DNA of 64,000 nucleotides from Pirellulaceae bacterium (GCA_019636375.1 JAHBXS010000001.1:1116001-1180000), one strand, 5' to 3'. Positions 8,608 to 18,445 are shown, numbered from the stretch's first letter. Made by a program: numbers and translations. Notes: a model not told the origin generated them from the sequence alone.

Positions 8608-9918
8608 ATGAAAAACAAAAAAATCGGCATTATTGGGGGCGGGATGATGGGGCTGACCCTCGCATTGCGTTTGGCCGAAAGAGGAAATCGGGTGACCGTG
8701 CTCGAAGCGGGACCATCGCTGGGTGGACTGGCAAGCCCTTGGCAACTCGACGACATCGTGTGGGACCGTTTCTATCATGTGATTTCACTTTCCGATTTAG
8801 CTCTTCGTGGAATCTTAGAAGAAATCGGAGTCGCCGATTCAATTCGTTGGGTCGAGACGAAAGCCGGCTTTTATTCGGGCGGAAAATTTTACTCGATGTC
8901 CAATGCCGTTGAGTTCTTGCGATTTCCTCCGTTGTCGCTAATCGAGAAGTTTCGGCTCGGGACGACGATTTTTTTTGGATCAAAAATCAGAGACGGCAAA
9001 CGCTTGGAATCGATCCCCGTGGAGACTTGGTTGCGGAAGTGGTCAGGGCAGGGGACATACGAAAAAATTTGGCGCCCCCTTTTGAAGGCAAAACTTGGGG
9101 CCGCTTATGAACGGGTTTCGGCGTTTTTTATCTGGGCCTACATTCGACGGATGTACCAGGCCCGCCAAAGCGGTTTGAAAAAAGAAATGTTCGGCTACGT
9201 GCCTGGCGGTTATGCTCGAATCATCACAGCGTTCGAGCAACGTCTCCGTCAACTCAATGTTGAGTGCCGCACAAGTTGTGCCGTTCAAAACATTGGTAAA
9301 ACTGGCGAACATATCGAGGTCACGCACGCAAACCATGATGTCGAGACTTTTGATCGAGTCATCTTGACCGTTCCCTCACCTGTAATTCCAAAACTGTGTC
9401 CAGAATTGTCAACCGAAGAACTCGATGGCTATCGCGCATGTGAATATTTGGGGGTCGTTTGTTCGTCGATTTTGTTGCGACGAAATCTTGGGCCCTACTA
9501 TGTCACCAACATCACCGACGAATGGGTTCCCTTGACCGGTGTGATCAATTTCTCAACCATTTTGCCGCCGGAAGAAATTAGTGGACGCTTTTTGGTCTAT
9601 CTTCCAAAATATGTTTTGGCATCCGACGATGAGGCTTTCGCCGAAAGTGATGATGCGATTCGGGAGCGATTGCTGGGGGTCTTGGAGCGAATGTACCCCG
9701 ATTTTAACCGCACCGATGTCGTCGCGTTTCAAACGGCCCGCGCTCGTAATGTCATGGCGTTACCAACGCTGAATTATTCAGAACAGATTCCACCTGCAAA
9801 AACTTCCATACCGGGCGTGTTTGTCGTTAACTCCGCTCAGATCACCAAAGGAGTCTTGAATATCAACGAGACGATTGAAGTGGCTCTCGATGCCTTGGGT
9901 TGTCTGCTCGAAGAGTAA
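8608..9918 (+). CDS. FAD/NAD(P)-dependent amine-oxidase-type oxidoreductase
   Basis: The Rossmann motif KKIGIIGGGMMGLTLALRLAERGNRVTVLEAGPSLGGLAS is at the very N-terminus and identifies the flavin monooxygenase/amine-oxidase superfamily. It is related to protoporphyrinogen-oxidase-like and UDP-galactopyranose-mutase-like proteins. The C-terminal VNSAQITKGVLNINETIEVAL segment is the second FAD contact. Proteins of this type are often found near polysaccharide genes in planctomycetes, and the glycan operon starts 4 kb downstream, but the substrate is unknown. I preferred ATG 8608, which puts the GxGxxG at residues 8-13; ATG 8563 would add 15 residues. Confidence 0.8.
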   Translation: MKNKKIGIIGGGMMGLTLALRLAERGNRVTVLEAGPSLGGLASPWQLDDIVWDRFYHVISLSDLALRGILEEIGVADSIRWVETKAGFYSGGKFYSMSNAVEFLRFPPLSLIEKFRLGTTIFFGSKIRDGKRLESIPVETWLRKWSGQGTYEKIWRPLLKAKLGAAYERVSAFFIWAYIRRMYQARQSGLKKEMFGYVPGGYARIITAFEQRLRQLNVECRTSCAVQNIGKTGEHIEVTHANHDVETFDRVILTVPSPVIPKLCPELSTEELDGYRACEYLGVVCSSILLRRNLGPYYVTNITDEWVPLTGVINFSTILPPEEISGRFLVYLPKYVLASDDEAFAESDDAIRERLLGVLERMYPDFNRTDVVAFQTARARNVMALPTLNYSEQIPPAKTSIPGVFVVNSAQITKGVLNINETIEVALDALGCLLEE

Positions 9919-10268
9919 CTGAAGACATCCGACCTCGAATATTTGGCCCCGTTAAAATTCCAAATTGAGTGAACCAGGCGCGATTGTGCGGCATTTTGTC
10001 TAACGAAAAACAATGGGGCAGCTCACAAACTCTGGCTCGAATCACAGTGGCATCATACGACTGGAATTTGTTCTAGAAAATCGACAATTCTGTGAAAAAG
10101 GGCAGTAGAGGCTAAGTACGCAAACATCAGAATCTCGACAGTGTGCGATTCCGACCTCTAAAGTGGGCCTTAATGTCGCAAACTTACGGCTTGAATTTAT
10201 CGCGAATTCGGTCAAACTGTGCTGACTTCGATTTCAAATATTTGTTCAAACCAAAGAGCTGTGGGTTT
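9919..10268 (+). other. 350-bp intergenic region before hppA
   Basis: No gene, RNA or clear terminator seen. In-frame extension of hppA upstream of ATG 10269 is open to 10143, but the encoded residues look non-coding and precede the signal peptide. Confidence 0.5.
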
Positions 10269-12797
10269 ATGTTGCGTAAATTCTCTCCTTCGATTGGATC
10301 GTTTTCAGCGATTTTGTTCGGTTTCTTGGCCTTTGCCTGTCTGTGCACCAGTTCTGCCCAAGCGTTTGCTGTGGACGGCGACAACGAGATTCATATTCGC
10401 GGCGAAGCCGACATTGTGATACCGGCATTGGGCAGCGAATCCTTCATGGGAATTCGAGGCGACTATTTGCTGTACATCGGCATCGTGATTTGTATCCTCG
10501 GTTTGGGCTTTGGTTTGAAGATTTACACCGAACTGAAAAACCTGCGAGTCCACCAGTCGATGCTGGAAGTCTCTGAGCTGATTTACGAAACTTGCAAGAC
10601 CTACCTTTTCACTCAGGGCAAGTTTATCTTTGTTTTGTGGTTGTTCATCGCCACGGTGATGTATCTGTTTTACGCTCAGGTCCAAGGGCGCCCGACCGAG
10701 TTTGTGATCACGGTTTTGATTTTCAGCGTGATTGGAATTTTGGGAAGTTACGGAGTCGCTTGGTTCGGGATTCGGGTCAACACGTTCGCGAACTCGCGGA
10801 CGGCGTTTGCTAGTTTGGAAGGAAAGCCTTACCCTTGCTATCAAATCCCACTCAAGGCCGGGATGAGCATCGGAATGATGCTGATCAGCGTCGAATTGCT
10901 AATCATGTTGTGTATCCTGTTGTTTATGCCGGCACATTATGCGGGTGCCTGTTTTATCGGCTTTGCGATTGGCGAAAGCTTGGGAGCATCGGCCTTACGG
11001 ATCGCTGGAGGGATTTTCACGAAAATCGCTGACATTGGCTCGGACTTGATGAAAATCGTATTCGGCATCAAAGAAGATGACGCACGTAACCCAGGGGTTA
11101 TCGCTGACTGTACCGGTGACAATGCCGGTGACTCAGTTGGTCCAAGTGCTGACGGTTTCGAAACGTACGGCGTGACCGGAGTGGCGTTAATTTTGTTCAT
11201 CATGTTAGCGGTTACCGGCGGCGATGATGCGGCAACGGCATCGCTGCAAGTCCAACTCTTGGTATGGATTTTCTTCATGCGGGTCATGATGATTATCGCA
11301 TCGGCAGGTTCGTATTTCTTGAACGAGGCACTAACCCGTTCAAAGTATTTGAATGCCGACGAAATGGATTTCGAAATGCCTCTGACTCGTTTGGTTTGGA
11401 TTACTTCGTTGGTGTCGATTGGCATCACCTTCCTTGTTTCGTGGTTGTTGATTCCCAATTTGAATAATGATCCTAGCTTGTGGTGGAAACTTTCCATCAT
11501 TATTTCGTGCGGTACCCTTGCCGGTGCTTTGATTCCAGAATTGGTCAAGGTTTTCACTTCGACCAATTCGAAGCATGTTGCCGAGGTGGTTACTTCCTCG
11601 AAGGAAGGTGGCGCGTCGTTGAACATTTTGTCAGGTTTGGTGGCTGGAAACTTCTCTTGCTATTGGCTTGGTATGGGAATTGTCGGCCTTATGACGGTCG
11701 CCTACGTGGTGTCGGAACAAGGTCTTGGAAACATGATGCAGGCCCACGCGGTCTTTGCTTTCGGTTTGGTTGCATTCGGTTTTCTAGGGATGGGTCCAGT
11801 GACCATCGCAGTTGACTCATACGGTCCCGTCACCGATAACGCCCAGTCGGTTTATGAATTGTCGCTGATTGAATCGGTTCCGAATATTGAGAAAGAACTG
11901 AAGGACACTCATCAAATGACAGTGAGCTTTGCCAAGGCCAAGCATTTCTTGGAAGAAAACGATGGGGCTGGAAACACCTTTAAGGCGACCGCTAAGCCTG
12001 TTTTGATTGGAACCGCAGTAGTTGGCGCGACAACAATGATTTTCGCGTTGATTATGGGATTGACCAATAATTTAGAGAACGTAGAGGCAGTTGGAAAACT
12101 GTCATTGCTTCACGCTCCATTTGTGCTTGGGTTGATCACTGGCGGTGCGATAATTTACTGGTTCACCGGAGCGTCGACTCAAGCGGTCACGACGGGAGCC
12201 TACCGAGCGGTTGAGTTCATCAAAGCCAACATTAAACTTGATGGAGTCACGAAGGCTTCAGTTGAAGACAGTAAGAAAGTCGTCGAAATCTGCACCAAGT
12301 ACGCTCAACGCGGGATGTTCAACATCTTCTTAGCAGTGTTCTTCTTGACTTTGGCCTTCGCATTTATCGAAGCCTACTTCTTCATTGGCTATTTATTCTC
12401 AATCGCCATCTTCGGCCTTTATCAAGCGATCTTCATGGCAAACGCCGGGGGAGCTTGGGACAACGCGAAGAAAATTGTGGAAGTCAACTTGAAGGCAAAG
12501 GGAACCGATTTGCATGCGGCCACAGTGGTTGGTGATACGGTTGGCGACCCATTCAAAGACACGTCAAGTGTCGCCCTCAACCCGATCATCAAATTCACCA
12601 CACTATTTGGTGTTTTGGCCGTGGAATTGGCGGTATTGCTCAATGGAATGGAATTCACCAAGAAGTTCAATGAATCCAACATTGTGGATTTGAACTTGAT
12701 TATCGGGGCTGGGTTGTTTGTCATCGGCACGTTCTTTGTGTGGCTGTCGTTCTATGGAATGAGAATCAGCAACGCAGCACCGACAGCAAACAAATAA
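10269..12797 (+). CDS. hppA: Membrane-bound proton-translocating pyrophosphatase
   Basis: Integral membrane pump that couples PPi hydrolysis to H+ (or Na+) export, with about 16 membrane helices. The substrate-binding acidic motifs are present in variant form: IADIGSDLMK, EDDARNP and DCTGDNAGDSVGPSADGFETYGVT replace the usual DVGADLVGK and DNVGDNVGD. The C-terminal VVGDTVGDPFKDTSS is canonical. GNTFKATAK carries Lys at the position that is Ala in K+-dependent enzymes, so this is predicted to be K+-independent. Start at ATG 10269 gives MLRKFSPSIGSFSAILFGFLAF, a signal-like first helix ending in Ala-rich SSAQAFA. The extra N-terminal segment is longer than in typical HppA. It is a single transcript with its own terminator. 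Confidence 0.95.
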   Translation: MLRKFSPSIGSFSAILFGFLAFACLCTSSAQAFAVDGDNEIHIRGEADIVIPALGSESFMGIRGDYLLYIGIVICILGLGFGLKIYTELKNLRVHQSMLEVSELIYETCKTYLFTQGKFIFVLWLFIATVMYLFYAQVQGRPTEFVITVLIFSVIGILGSYGVAWFGIRVNTFANSRTAFASLEGKPYPCYQIPLKAGMSIGMMLISVELLIMLCILLFMPAHYAGACFIGFAIGESLGASALRIAGGIFTKIADIGSDLMKIVFGIKEDDARNPGVIADCTGDNAGDSVGPSADGFETYGVTGVALILFIMLAVTGGDDAATASLQVQLLVWIFFMRVMMIIASAGSYFLNEALTRSKYLNADEMDFEMPLTRLVWITSLVSIGITFLVSWLLIPNLNNDPSLWWKLSIIISCGTLAGALIPELVKVFTSTNSKHVAEVVTSSKEGGASLNILSGLVAGNFSCYWLGMGIVGLMTVAYVVSEQGLGNMMQAHAVFAFGLVAFGFLGMGPVTIAVDSYGPVTDNAQSVYELSLIESVPNIEKELKDTHQMTVSFAKAKHFLEENDGAGNTFKATAKPVLIGTAVVGATTMIFALIMGLTNNLENVEAVGKLSLLHAPFVLGLITGGAIIYWFTGASTQAVTTGAYRAVEFIKANIKLDGVTKASVEDSKKVVEICTKYAQRGMFNIFLAVFFLTLAFAFIEAYFFIGYLFSIAIFGLYQAIFMANAGGAWDNAKKIVEVNLKAKGTDLHAATVVGDTVGDPFKDTSSVALNPIIKFTTLFGVLAVELAVLLNGMEFTKKFNESNIVDLNLIIGAGLFVIGTFFVWLSFYGMRISNAAPTANK

Positions 12798-12825
12798 GTC
12801 TTCGACTTAAAATCAAAAAAACGAT

Positions 12826-12874
12826 GGGCCGTGAAAACGCTAATTCTTGGCGAATTCTTCCGGCCCTTTTTTTT
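12826..12874 (+). terminator. Rho-independent terminator after hppA
   Basis: GGGCCG (12826-12831) pairs with CGGCCC (12861-12866) across a partly structured loop and is followed by eight T residues. Located 29 bp after the hppA stop. Confidence 0.75.
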
Positions 12875-12900
12875 GATTTCTTGGCGACGCAGGAAACCTG

Positions 12901-13581
12901 ATGGAACATGTGATTTTTTTGTTTGACATTGACGGAACACTCGTTCGGTCTGCGGGGATCGGCTGGCGTTCGATTCAAGAAGCCTGCCATGATGTCTTTG
13001 GTGAAATCGAATTGCCAGGACTCGAACTCGGAGGACGCACGGACCACGGAATCTTCATGGAGATTCTTGAGCATCTTCAATGTGCCCCTGCCTCATTCTT
13101 GCCCAGACTTATCGAGGCCTATCATTCCCGCTTGGAAATGAATTGGATGCGGCCTGATTTTGAAGTGTTGCCCGGAGTCGAAGAACTTCTCGAAGACATC
13201 GATCGGCACGACTGGGCGATCCCTGGACTGTTGACAGGGAATTCTCGGCAGGGTGCGCGCATAAAACTCGAGCGGGCCGGAATCTGGAATTCGTTTCGCT
13301 TGGGTGTGTTTGGCGAACACGATCGTTGTCGAAACAATCTAGCACGTCGAGCCGTGCCGATGATCTCGCAACATTTGGGTTCATCACACTCATTCCGAAC
13401 TGTCGTGATTGGCGATACGCCGGCCGACATCCATTGCGCTCGTGCCATCCAATCGTTTGTGGTGGCGGTTGAGACCGGTTTTGCATCACGAGAAAGTCTT
13501 CAGGCCGAGGAGCCGAATCTTTTGTTCAACGATCTTCGCGAATTTTCGTTGGCCTTGTTTCAACCAAGCCTGCATCAATAA
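12901..13581 (+). CDS. HAD-superfamily hydrolase (phosphoglycolate-phosphatase-like)
   Basis: Subfamily IA HAD phosphatase of 226 residues. Motif I is FDIDGTL (nucleophile Asp10), motif II lies in LLTGNSRQGARIKLERAGI, and motif IV is VVIGDTPADIHCARA. The alpha-helical cap occupies about residues 20-80. Substrate cannot be told from sequence; phosphoglycolate and pyrophosphate are common in relatives. The gene stands alone between a terminator and a 448-bp non-coding gap. Confidence 0.9.
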   Translation: MEHVIFLFDIDGTLVRSAGIGWRSIQEACHDVFGEIELPGLELGGRTDHGIFMEILEHLQCAPASFLPRLIEAYHSRLEMNWMRPDFEVLPGVEELLEDIDRHDWAIPGLLTGNSRQGARIKLERAGIWNSFRLGVFGEHDRCRNNLARRAVPMISQHLGSSHSFRTVVIGDTPADIHCARAIQSFVVAVETGFASRESLQAEEPNLLFNDLREFSLALFQPSLHQ

Positions 13582-14029
13582 AAAAGATTTTTTGCGATTC
13601 CTCGTCAGCGAATTGTAAAGGATTTCGAACGAAATCGGCGACTGCACTTCAGTTGGGTTTGTAGTGATTCTTCGTTTTGTGCGGTCAAAAAGTCGTCTGT
13701 TTAAATCACGCTTTGGCAACGTTCACCCCCTTAATTTTGCCAGTAAGGTCATCGATTGAACCACTGAACCGTGACTGGTCTTCCCAGTGCGAGAACGGGG
13801 TCCTGGTATATTCCAATTCGAGCGAACCAAGAAATTGCAATTTTGCCGTTGGTCGGCAATTCACTGTTTTTTGAGTACATTCAAGAAAATTCAGTGAAGG
13901 AGATGTCTCATCCCTTGAAGGGAAAACGCCCGCAACTATAGTGAAGAGAATAGTGTTCAGTCGCCTGCCACCAAGCAGCAATGGCTCGAACCACTATTCA
14001 CTTGACCCACACTCGTCTTACGTTAACCC
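13582..14029. other. 448-bp intergenic region before the polysaccharide operon
   Basis: No convincing gene. The minus-strand open frame 13706-13981 has no ribosome-binding site or recognisable sequence. The region should contain the operon promoter. No operator is obvious. Confidence 0.5.
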
Positions 14030-15289
14030 ATGTTTATGATTGCGGCACAGGTGCAACGCCTGTTTGCATTATTTCGCGACTCGACTTCTGCTCGACAATT
14101 GCTCCGATCAATTGACGGTGTGCCGCATTTTCGTGGCGAGCCAGAATTTGAGCGCCTGGTCCGACAGGAAATCTCACGATGTATTCGCCGTCCACGCAAA
14201 CACGAGTTCGCCGTTATTCAGGTGACAATTGTAAACGAAGCAGACGTTTTACCTCAGATGCTCACCTCGGCAATCAAAGAGGTTCAACGTCGTGCCCGGA
14301 TCACCGACGAAATTGGCTTTTGGCGTGACAAAGTTTCAGTGCTATTGCCTGAAACTGGACGCGAAGGCGGTTTGCATTTCTTGAGCAAAATTGAGGATGC
14401 ATTTTCTCGTCAAAAAGTATCCGTCGAATTGGCCCTGTTTGTCTATCCATGGGACGATTTGATTTCAAACCGAAGCGGGGAATTGGATTCGATTGAAATC
14501 GAAGATTTCAACGAGACGGTCACGATTCCCGAAGCCGAAACGAGCGAGTCAGGGCCTGATTCGGTTATCAATGCGACGACAGAACAACGGACGATGTCGT
14601 CACGTGGGGCGCACGAACTAACACTGCCCACCACGGCAAAATCTTTGAATTTTAAAGAAAGTCAAAAAATTGCGGTCGGCTTTTCGACCCCGACACCGGT
14701 TTGGAAACGAGCGATTGATCTCATGGGAGGTTCGATTCTGTTGCTCGGGCTTGCTCCAGTCTTGCTTGCCGTGGCCTGGTTGATCCGCCGTGACTCTCCA
14801 GGTCCGGCAATTTTCACACAAATGCGTGAAGGAAAAGACGGAAAGGCATTCAAGATTTACAAATTTCGCACGATGAAGGTCGGTGCTGAAGAGCAACAAG
14901 CCGAACTTCGGAATATCAACGAACAAGATGGCCCGGCATTTAAGATTGGTGACGACCCGCGTGTTACAAAACTAGGCCGTTTTCTTCGTAAGGCCTGCAT
15001 TGATGAATTGCCACAATTGATCAACGTGGTTCGGGGCGAAATGTCCTTGGTTGGCCCACGACCGTTGCCTGTCCGCGAATCTGCTCAGTGCAAGATGTGG
15101 CATCGGCAACGATTGCAGGTTTTACCAGGTTTGACGTGCATTTGGCAAGTCTTCGGCGGGCGAAACGTGTCTTTTGAACAGTGGATGCGAATGGACCTGG
15201 AGTATTTGGAACGACGGGGATTTTGGTTTGATTTAAAATTGATCGGATTTACGATTCTTAAAGTGGCGATGCAAAAGGGTTCGGTTTAA
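14030..15289 (+). CDS. Polyprenyl-phosphate sugar-phosphate transferase with N-terminal extension
   Basis: Initiates glycan repeat synthesis by moving a sugar-1-phosphate onto undecaprenyl phosphate at the inner membrane. Residues about 222-419 are the bacterial sugar transferase (WcaJ/WbaP catalytic) domain: KRAIDLMGGSILLLGLAPVLLAVAWL is the membrane re-entrant helix, followed by FKIYKFRTMKVGAE, KLGRFLRKACIDELPQL and MSLVGPRPLP. Residues about 35-150 form an unusual soluble domain ending RITDEIGFWRDKVSVLLPETGREGG, which resembles a degenerate GGDEF (nucleotide cyclase-like) fold without the GGDEF signature. It lacks the four-helix N-terminus of WbaP. It is first gene of the operon. Confidence 0.9.
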   Translation: MFMIAAQVQRLFALFRDSTSARQLLRSIDGVPHFRGEPEFERLVRQEISRCIRRPRKHEFAVIQVTIVNEADVLPQMLTSAIKEVQRRARITDEIGFWRDKVSVLLPETGREGGLHFLSKIEDAFSRQKVSVELALFVYPWDDLISNRSGELDSIEIEDFNETVTIPEAETSESGPDSVINATTEQRTMSSRGAHELTLPTTAKSLNFKESQKIAVGFSTPTPVWKRAIDLMGGSILLLGLAPVLLAVAWLIRRDSPGPAIFTQMREGKDGKAFKIYKFRTMKVGAEEQQAELRNINEQDGPAFKIGDDPRVTKLGRFLRKACIDELPQLINVVRGEMSLVGPRPLPVRESAQCKMWHRQRLQVLPGLTCIWQVFGGRNVSFEQWMRMDLEYLERRGFWFDLKLIGFTILKVAMQKGSV

Positions 15290-15302
15290 GCTTTTTTTGA
15301 CA

Positions 15303-16073
15303 ATGGCAAGTGTTCAACTCCATTTTGAAACGCCGGCAGAGGCCAAACTCGCAGGTTCACCAGCGACCTTGGTTTCGGTTGTCATTCCATGCTTCAACGA
15401 ATCTCAAGGGCTCCATCAATTAAAGGCTCGGCTAAACGATCTACAAGAGGTCGGACAATCGGATTATCTGTTTCAATTCGTATTGGTTGATGACGGCAGT
15501 TCCGATGACACCTACCGAATTCTTGGCGATCTTTTCGCGGACGACAACAGGTTTTCAATCGTTCGTCATGCGAAAAACCATGGATTATCATCTGCGATCC
15601 TAACGGGGATTCGTGCGGCCGGTGGTGAGTGGGTCGTCTCGTTGGACGCAGACTGCACTTACGATCCATTACAAATATTTCAATTACTTGAAAAAATTCA
15701 ACCTTCAACGACAATGGTGATGGGGTCGCCTTATCATCGTTCGGGAAAAGTCCTTCAGGTTCCGGCTTGGCGAATTGCGATTTCCAAAACGGCCAATCGA
15801 ATTTATCGAATGTTAATGAAGACGAAACTGACTTGTTACACCGGTTGCTTTCGTGCGATTCGAAAATCTGATGCTGAGCGAATTCAGCTAGAGAATCCTG
15901 GATTCGTCGGAATGACTGAAATGGTTTGGCGGGTCGAGCAATTTGGCGGACGCATTGAAGAAGTCCCCGTGGTGCTGGATGTACGCCGTTATGGTCAATC
16001 CAAACTGCGGCTGCTACGCGTGATCGGGCAGCACTTGCGATTGATGCTGAAGGTCGCACTGAAACACCGTTAA
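15303..16073 (+). CDS. Family 2 glycosyltransferase (dolichol-P-mannose-synthase-like)
   Basis: GT-A fold transferase of 257 residues. VSVVIPCFNESQGL is the nucleotide-sugar binding strand, VLVDDGSSDDTY the first Asp motif, and WVVSLDADCTYDPLQI the DxD motif. The C-terminal KLRLLRVIGQHLRLMLKVAL is a basic amphipathic stretch, and there are no long membrane helices, so it probably binds the membrane peripherally. It may transfer a sugar to polyprenyl phosphate or to the growing lipid-linked glycan. It begins 13 bp after the previous gene. TTG 15297 is also possible, but ATG 15303 is better. Confidence 0.9.
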   Translation: MASVQLHFETPAEAKLAGSPATLVSVVIPCFNESQGLHQLKARLNDLQEVGQSDYLFQFVLVDDGSSDDTYRILGDLFADDNRFSIVRHAKNHGLSSAILTGIRAAGGEWVVSLDADCTYDPLQIFQLLEKIQPSTTMVMGSPYHRSGKVLQVPAWRIAISKTANRIYRMLMKTKLTCYTGCFRAIRKSDAERIQLENPGFVGMTEMVWRVEQFGGRIEEVPVVLDVRRYGQSKLRLLRVIGQHLRLMLKVALKHR

Positions 16074-16130
16074 ACCGTAAAAATTTAAACTTAAACTCGA
16101 ATATCTATCCCTTTTTTTGAAGTACCCAAC

Positions 16131-17366
16131 ATGATTGAAAAATTAGCAACTCAGGTCTCCTTGCCACAACTTCCGTCGGACCAAGACGCATCGGGACGCA
16201 CCCTGGGGGACGAAGAAATACGCCTCTTAGCGGATGTGATTGAAAAAGGAGTATTGACAAGCACCAAAGGCAACTACGTGCGGGAATTCGAGCAAAAGTT
16301 TGCCCAGCGACTCGGCGTGAAGCACGCTTATTGCACTTCCCACGGCACAGCTGCACTTCATGTCGCCTATGCGGCGATTGACCCGGAACCAGGTGATGAG
16401 TTCATCACGACCTCGATCACTGACATGGGAGCACTGACTCCGATTTTGTACCAAGGAGCGATTCCTGTTTTTTGCGATGTCGATCCACGCACTTTGAATG
16501 TAACCGCTGAGACAATCGAACGAGCCATCAGCCCGCGAACCAAGGCGATTATTGTTACACATTTGTTCGGCCAACCTTGCGACATGGGACCAATCATGGA
16601 ACTCGCCATTGCCAGGGGAATTCCGGTAATCGAAGACTGTGCTCAAGCGTTCGGAGCTAGCTATAAAGGCCGCGCTGTAGGAACTATGGGTGACATCGCA
16701 TGCTTCAGTCTGCAACAAGGCAAACACATCACCACTGGAGAAGGTGGTGTAGTGGTCACCAACCGTGACGACTTGGGACGACGTTCTTATTTGTACATCA
16801 ACAAGGCCTGGGGCTACGGTGATCCTAAACCGGACCATTATTTCTTGGCATTGAACTATCGGATGAACGAATTGACCGGCGCTGTTGCACTTGCTCAGTT
16901 GGGTAAACTCGATATGAGCGTCGACTCTCGTGTTGAGCGAGCCCACCAACTTACGAAGTCATTACGGGGACTTCCTGGAATCGGCCTTCCCGACTTTGGC
17001 CCTGAGTATTTTCACACCTTTTGGAAGTATTGTTTGACGGTTGATGACAGTATTGTTCCTGGCGGTGCTGTTGGGCTGGCGAAGATTTTGAAGGAGCAAT
17101 ACGGAATTTTTTCGGCTCCGCGTTACATTCAAAAGCCAGCGTTCCGATGCCAAATTTTTGCCGAGCGAGTGACCTTTGGTAAAAGCCAGTTCCCGTTCAC
17201 CCTGGCCCGACCAGAAGCCTTGGATTACTCAGAGCGATTATTCCCGGGAACGTTCAAAGGCCTCAACGATGTTCTCGTTCTCCCCTGGAACGAAAACTAC
17301 ACGCGTCAACACGTTGCGTTCATCGCCGATTCGATCAAAGCGTCCCTTGAAACTTTAAAAGGTTAG
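16131..17366 (+). CDS. DegT/DnrJ/EryC1 sugar aminotransferase (WbpE-like)
   Basis: PLP enzyme that converts a nucleotide-linked keto-sugar to an amino sugar. The Schiff-base lysine is Lys198 in CFSLQQGKHITTGEGG. The PLP-binding pieces CTSHGTAALHVAY and VIEDCAQAFGA are present. Length 411 is slightly above the family's usual 370-390. It is followed after 4 bp by an oxidoreductase and then by an acetyltransferase, the same trio (aminotransferase, dehydrogenase, N-acetyltransferase) as WbpE/WbpB/WbpD in UDP-diacetamido-glucuronate synthesis. The exact sugar is an inference. Confidence 0.92.
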   Translation: MIEKLATQVSLPQLPSDQDASGRTLGDEEIRLLADVIEKGVLTSTKGNYVREFEQKFAQRLGVKHAYCTSHGTAALHVAYAAIDPEPGDEFITTSITDMGALTPILYQGAIPVFCDVDPRTLNVTAETIERAISPRTKAIIVTHLFGQPCDMGPIMELAIARGIPVIEDCAQAFGASYKGRAVGTMGDIACFSLQQGKHITTGEGGVVVTNRDDLGRRSYLYINKAWGYGDPKPDHYFLALNYRMNELTGAVALAQLGKLDMSVDSRVERAHQLTKSLRGLPGIGLPDFGPEYFHTFWKYCLTVDDSIVPGGAVGLAKILKEQYGIFSAPRYIQKPAFRCQIFAERVTFGKSQFPFTLARPEALDYSERLFPGTFKGLNDVLVLPWNENYTRQHVAFIADSIKASLETLKG

Positions 17367-17370
17367 TTCA

Positions 17371-18366
17371 ATGAGTACCTCGAACCCCCTACGTCTTGGC
17401 ATCATCGGTGCTGGTGGAATCGCCAGCGCCTATGGACAAGCCTTTGAAAAAATTTCAGCGCATGGTCGCTTGGTGGCTGTCGCAGATATCGATCTTGACC
17501 GTGCGACTGCTCTGGCCAAGGCACATCAAGCGCAGACATTTGCCGATCACCGAGAGATGCTGAACACCATCGCCCTCGATGGGGTAATCGTTTGCACTCC
17601 CCCTGCAATGCACCCACAGCATTGCATCGACAGCCTGCGCAGTGGTGTCAACACGCTATGTGAAAAACCCGTCGCGATCAATTTGCGGAGCGCTCGGGAA
17701 ATTGTTGCGGTCGCGGAAGAGGTGGGATTATTGTTCTCGATGGCCTCCAAATTCCGTTTCGTGCCTGAAATGTCCACGGCCCAACAACTGATTTCGGACG
17801 GTGTGTTGGGAGACATCATCCTGTTCGAAAATGTGTTTGCTGGCCAAGTCGACATGACGAAGCGCTGGAACAGCCAATCGGAAATTTCTGGTGGTGGTGT
17901 GTTGATTGACAACGGTACACATTCGCTTGACATCATGCGATACCTTCTCGGTCCTTTGGCCGACATTCGGGTCGTAGAAGGGAAACGGATTCAGCCGCTC
18001 GAAGTCGAAGACACCGTTCATATCTTTGCCCGCACGCAAGACGGAGCACTCGGCAGTATCGACTTGTCTTGGAGCCTCAATAAACCGATGCCCAATTATG
18101 TCAACATCTTTGGCTCGTTGGGCAATTTGAACTTGGGGTGGAAAAGTAGCCAGTACAAACTTCACGCTGCGTCCGAACCGGTTGTCATTGGCAAGGGGTA
18201 CGACAAAGTCGAAGCCTTTGCAAATCAACTTTCGAATTTCTGCGCAGCCATTCGCGGCGAAGAGAGTCTGCTCGTGCAGCCCGATGAAGCGTTGGCCTCT
18301 GTTGCTGCCGTTGAAACAGCTTACCGATCGATGGAGAATGTTCATTGGGAATTGATTTCCGTTTAG
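17371..18366 (+). CDS. Gfo/Idh/MocA sugar dehydrogenase (WbpB-like)
   Basis: NAD(P)-dependent oxidoreductase of 331 residues. The N-terminal Rossmann motif is RLGIIGAGGIASAYG and the catalytic lysine lies in NTLCEKPVAI. The C-terminal half is the usual substrate-binding sheet (GGGVLIDNGTHSLDIMRYLLG). It is expected to oxidise a ring carbon of a nucleotide sugar, producing the keto group that the adjacent aminotransferase uses. It starts 5 bp after the aminotransferase stop, so translation is probably coupled. Confidence 0.9.
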   Translation: MSTSNPLRLGIIGAGGIASAYGQAFEKISAHGRLVAVADIDLDRATALAKAHQAQTFADHREMLNTIALDGVIVCTPPAMHPQHCIDSLRSGVNTLCEKPVAINLRSAREIVAVAEEVGLLFSMASKFRFVPEMSTAQQLISDGVLGDIILFENVFAGQVDMTKRWNSQSEISGGGVLIDNGTHSLDIMRYLLGPLADIRVVEGKRIQPLEVEDTVHIFARTQDGALGSIDLSWSLNKPMPNYVNIFGSLGNLNLGWKSSQYKLHAASEPVVIGKGYDKVEAFANQLSNFCAAIRGEESLLVQPDEALASVAAVETAYRSMENVHWELISV

Positions 18367-18445
18367 CTTTTTGATTGAGCGACAAATTTCCTGCGGCATT
18401 CGCCATCGTGCGTCATGCCGTTTTTTCATAAGTACACGAACGCCC

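Noticed and set aside
10143..10268. In-frame N-terminal extension of hppA
   Set aside because: The extra 42 residues precede a signal-like helix and look non-coding.
13706..13981. 91-residue minus-strand open frame in the gap before the polysaccharide operon
   Set aside because: No motif and no ribosome-binding site; treated as intergenic.
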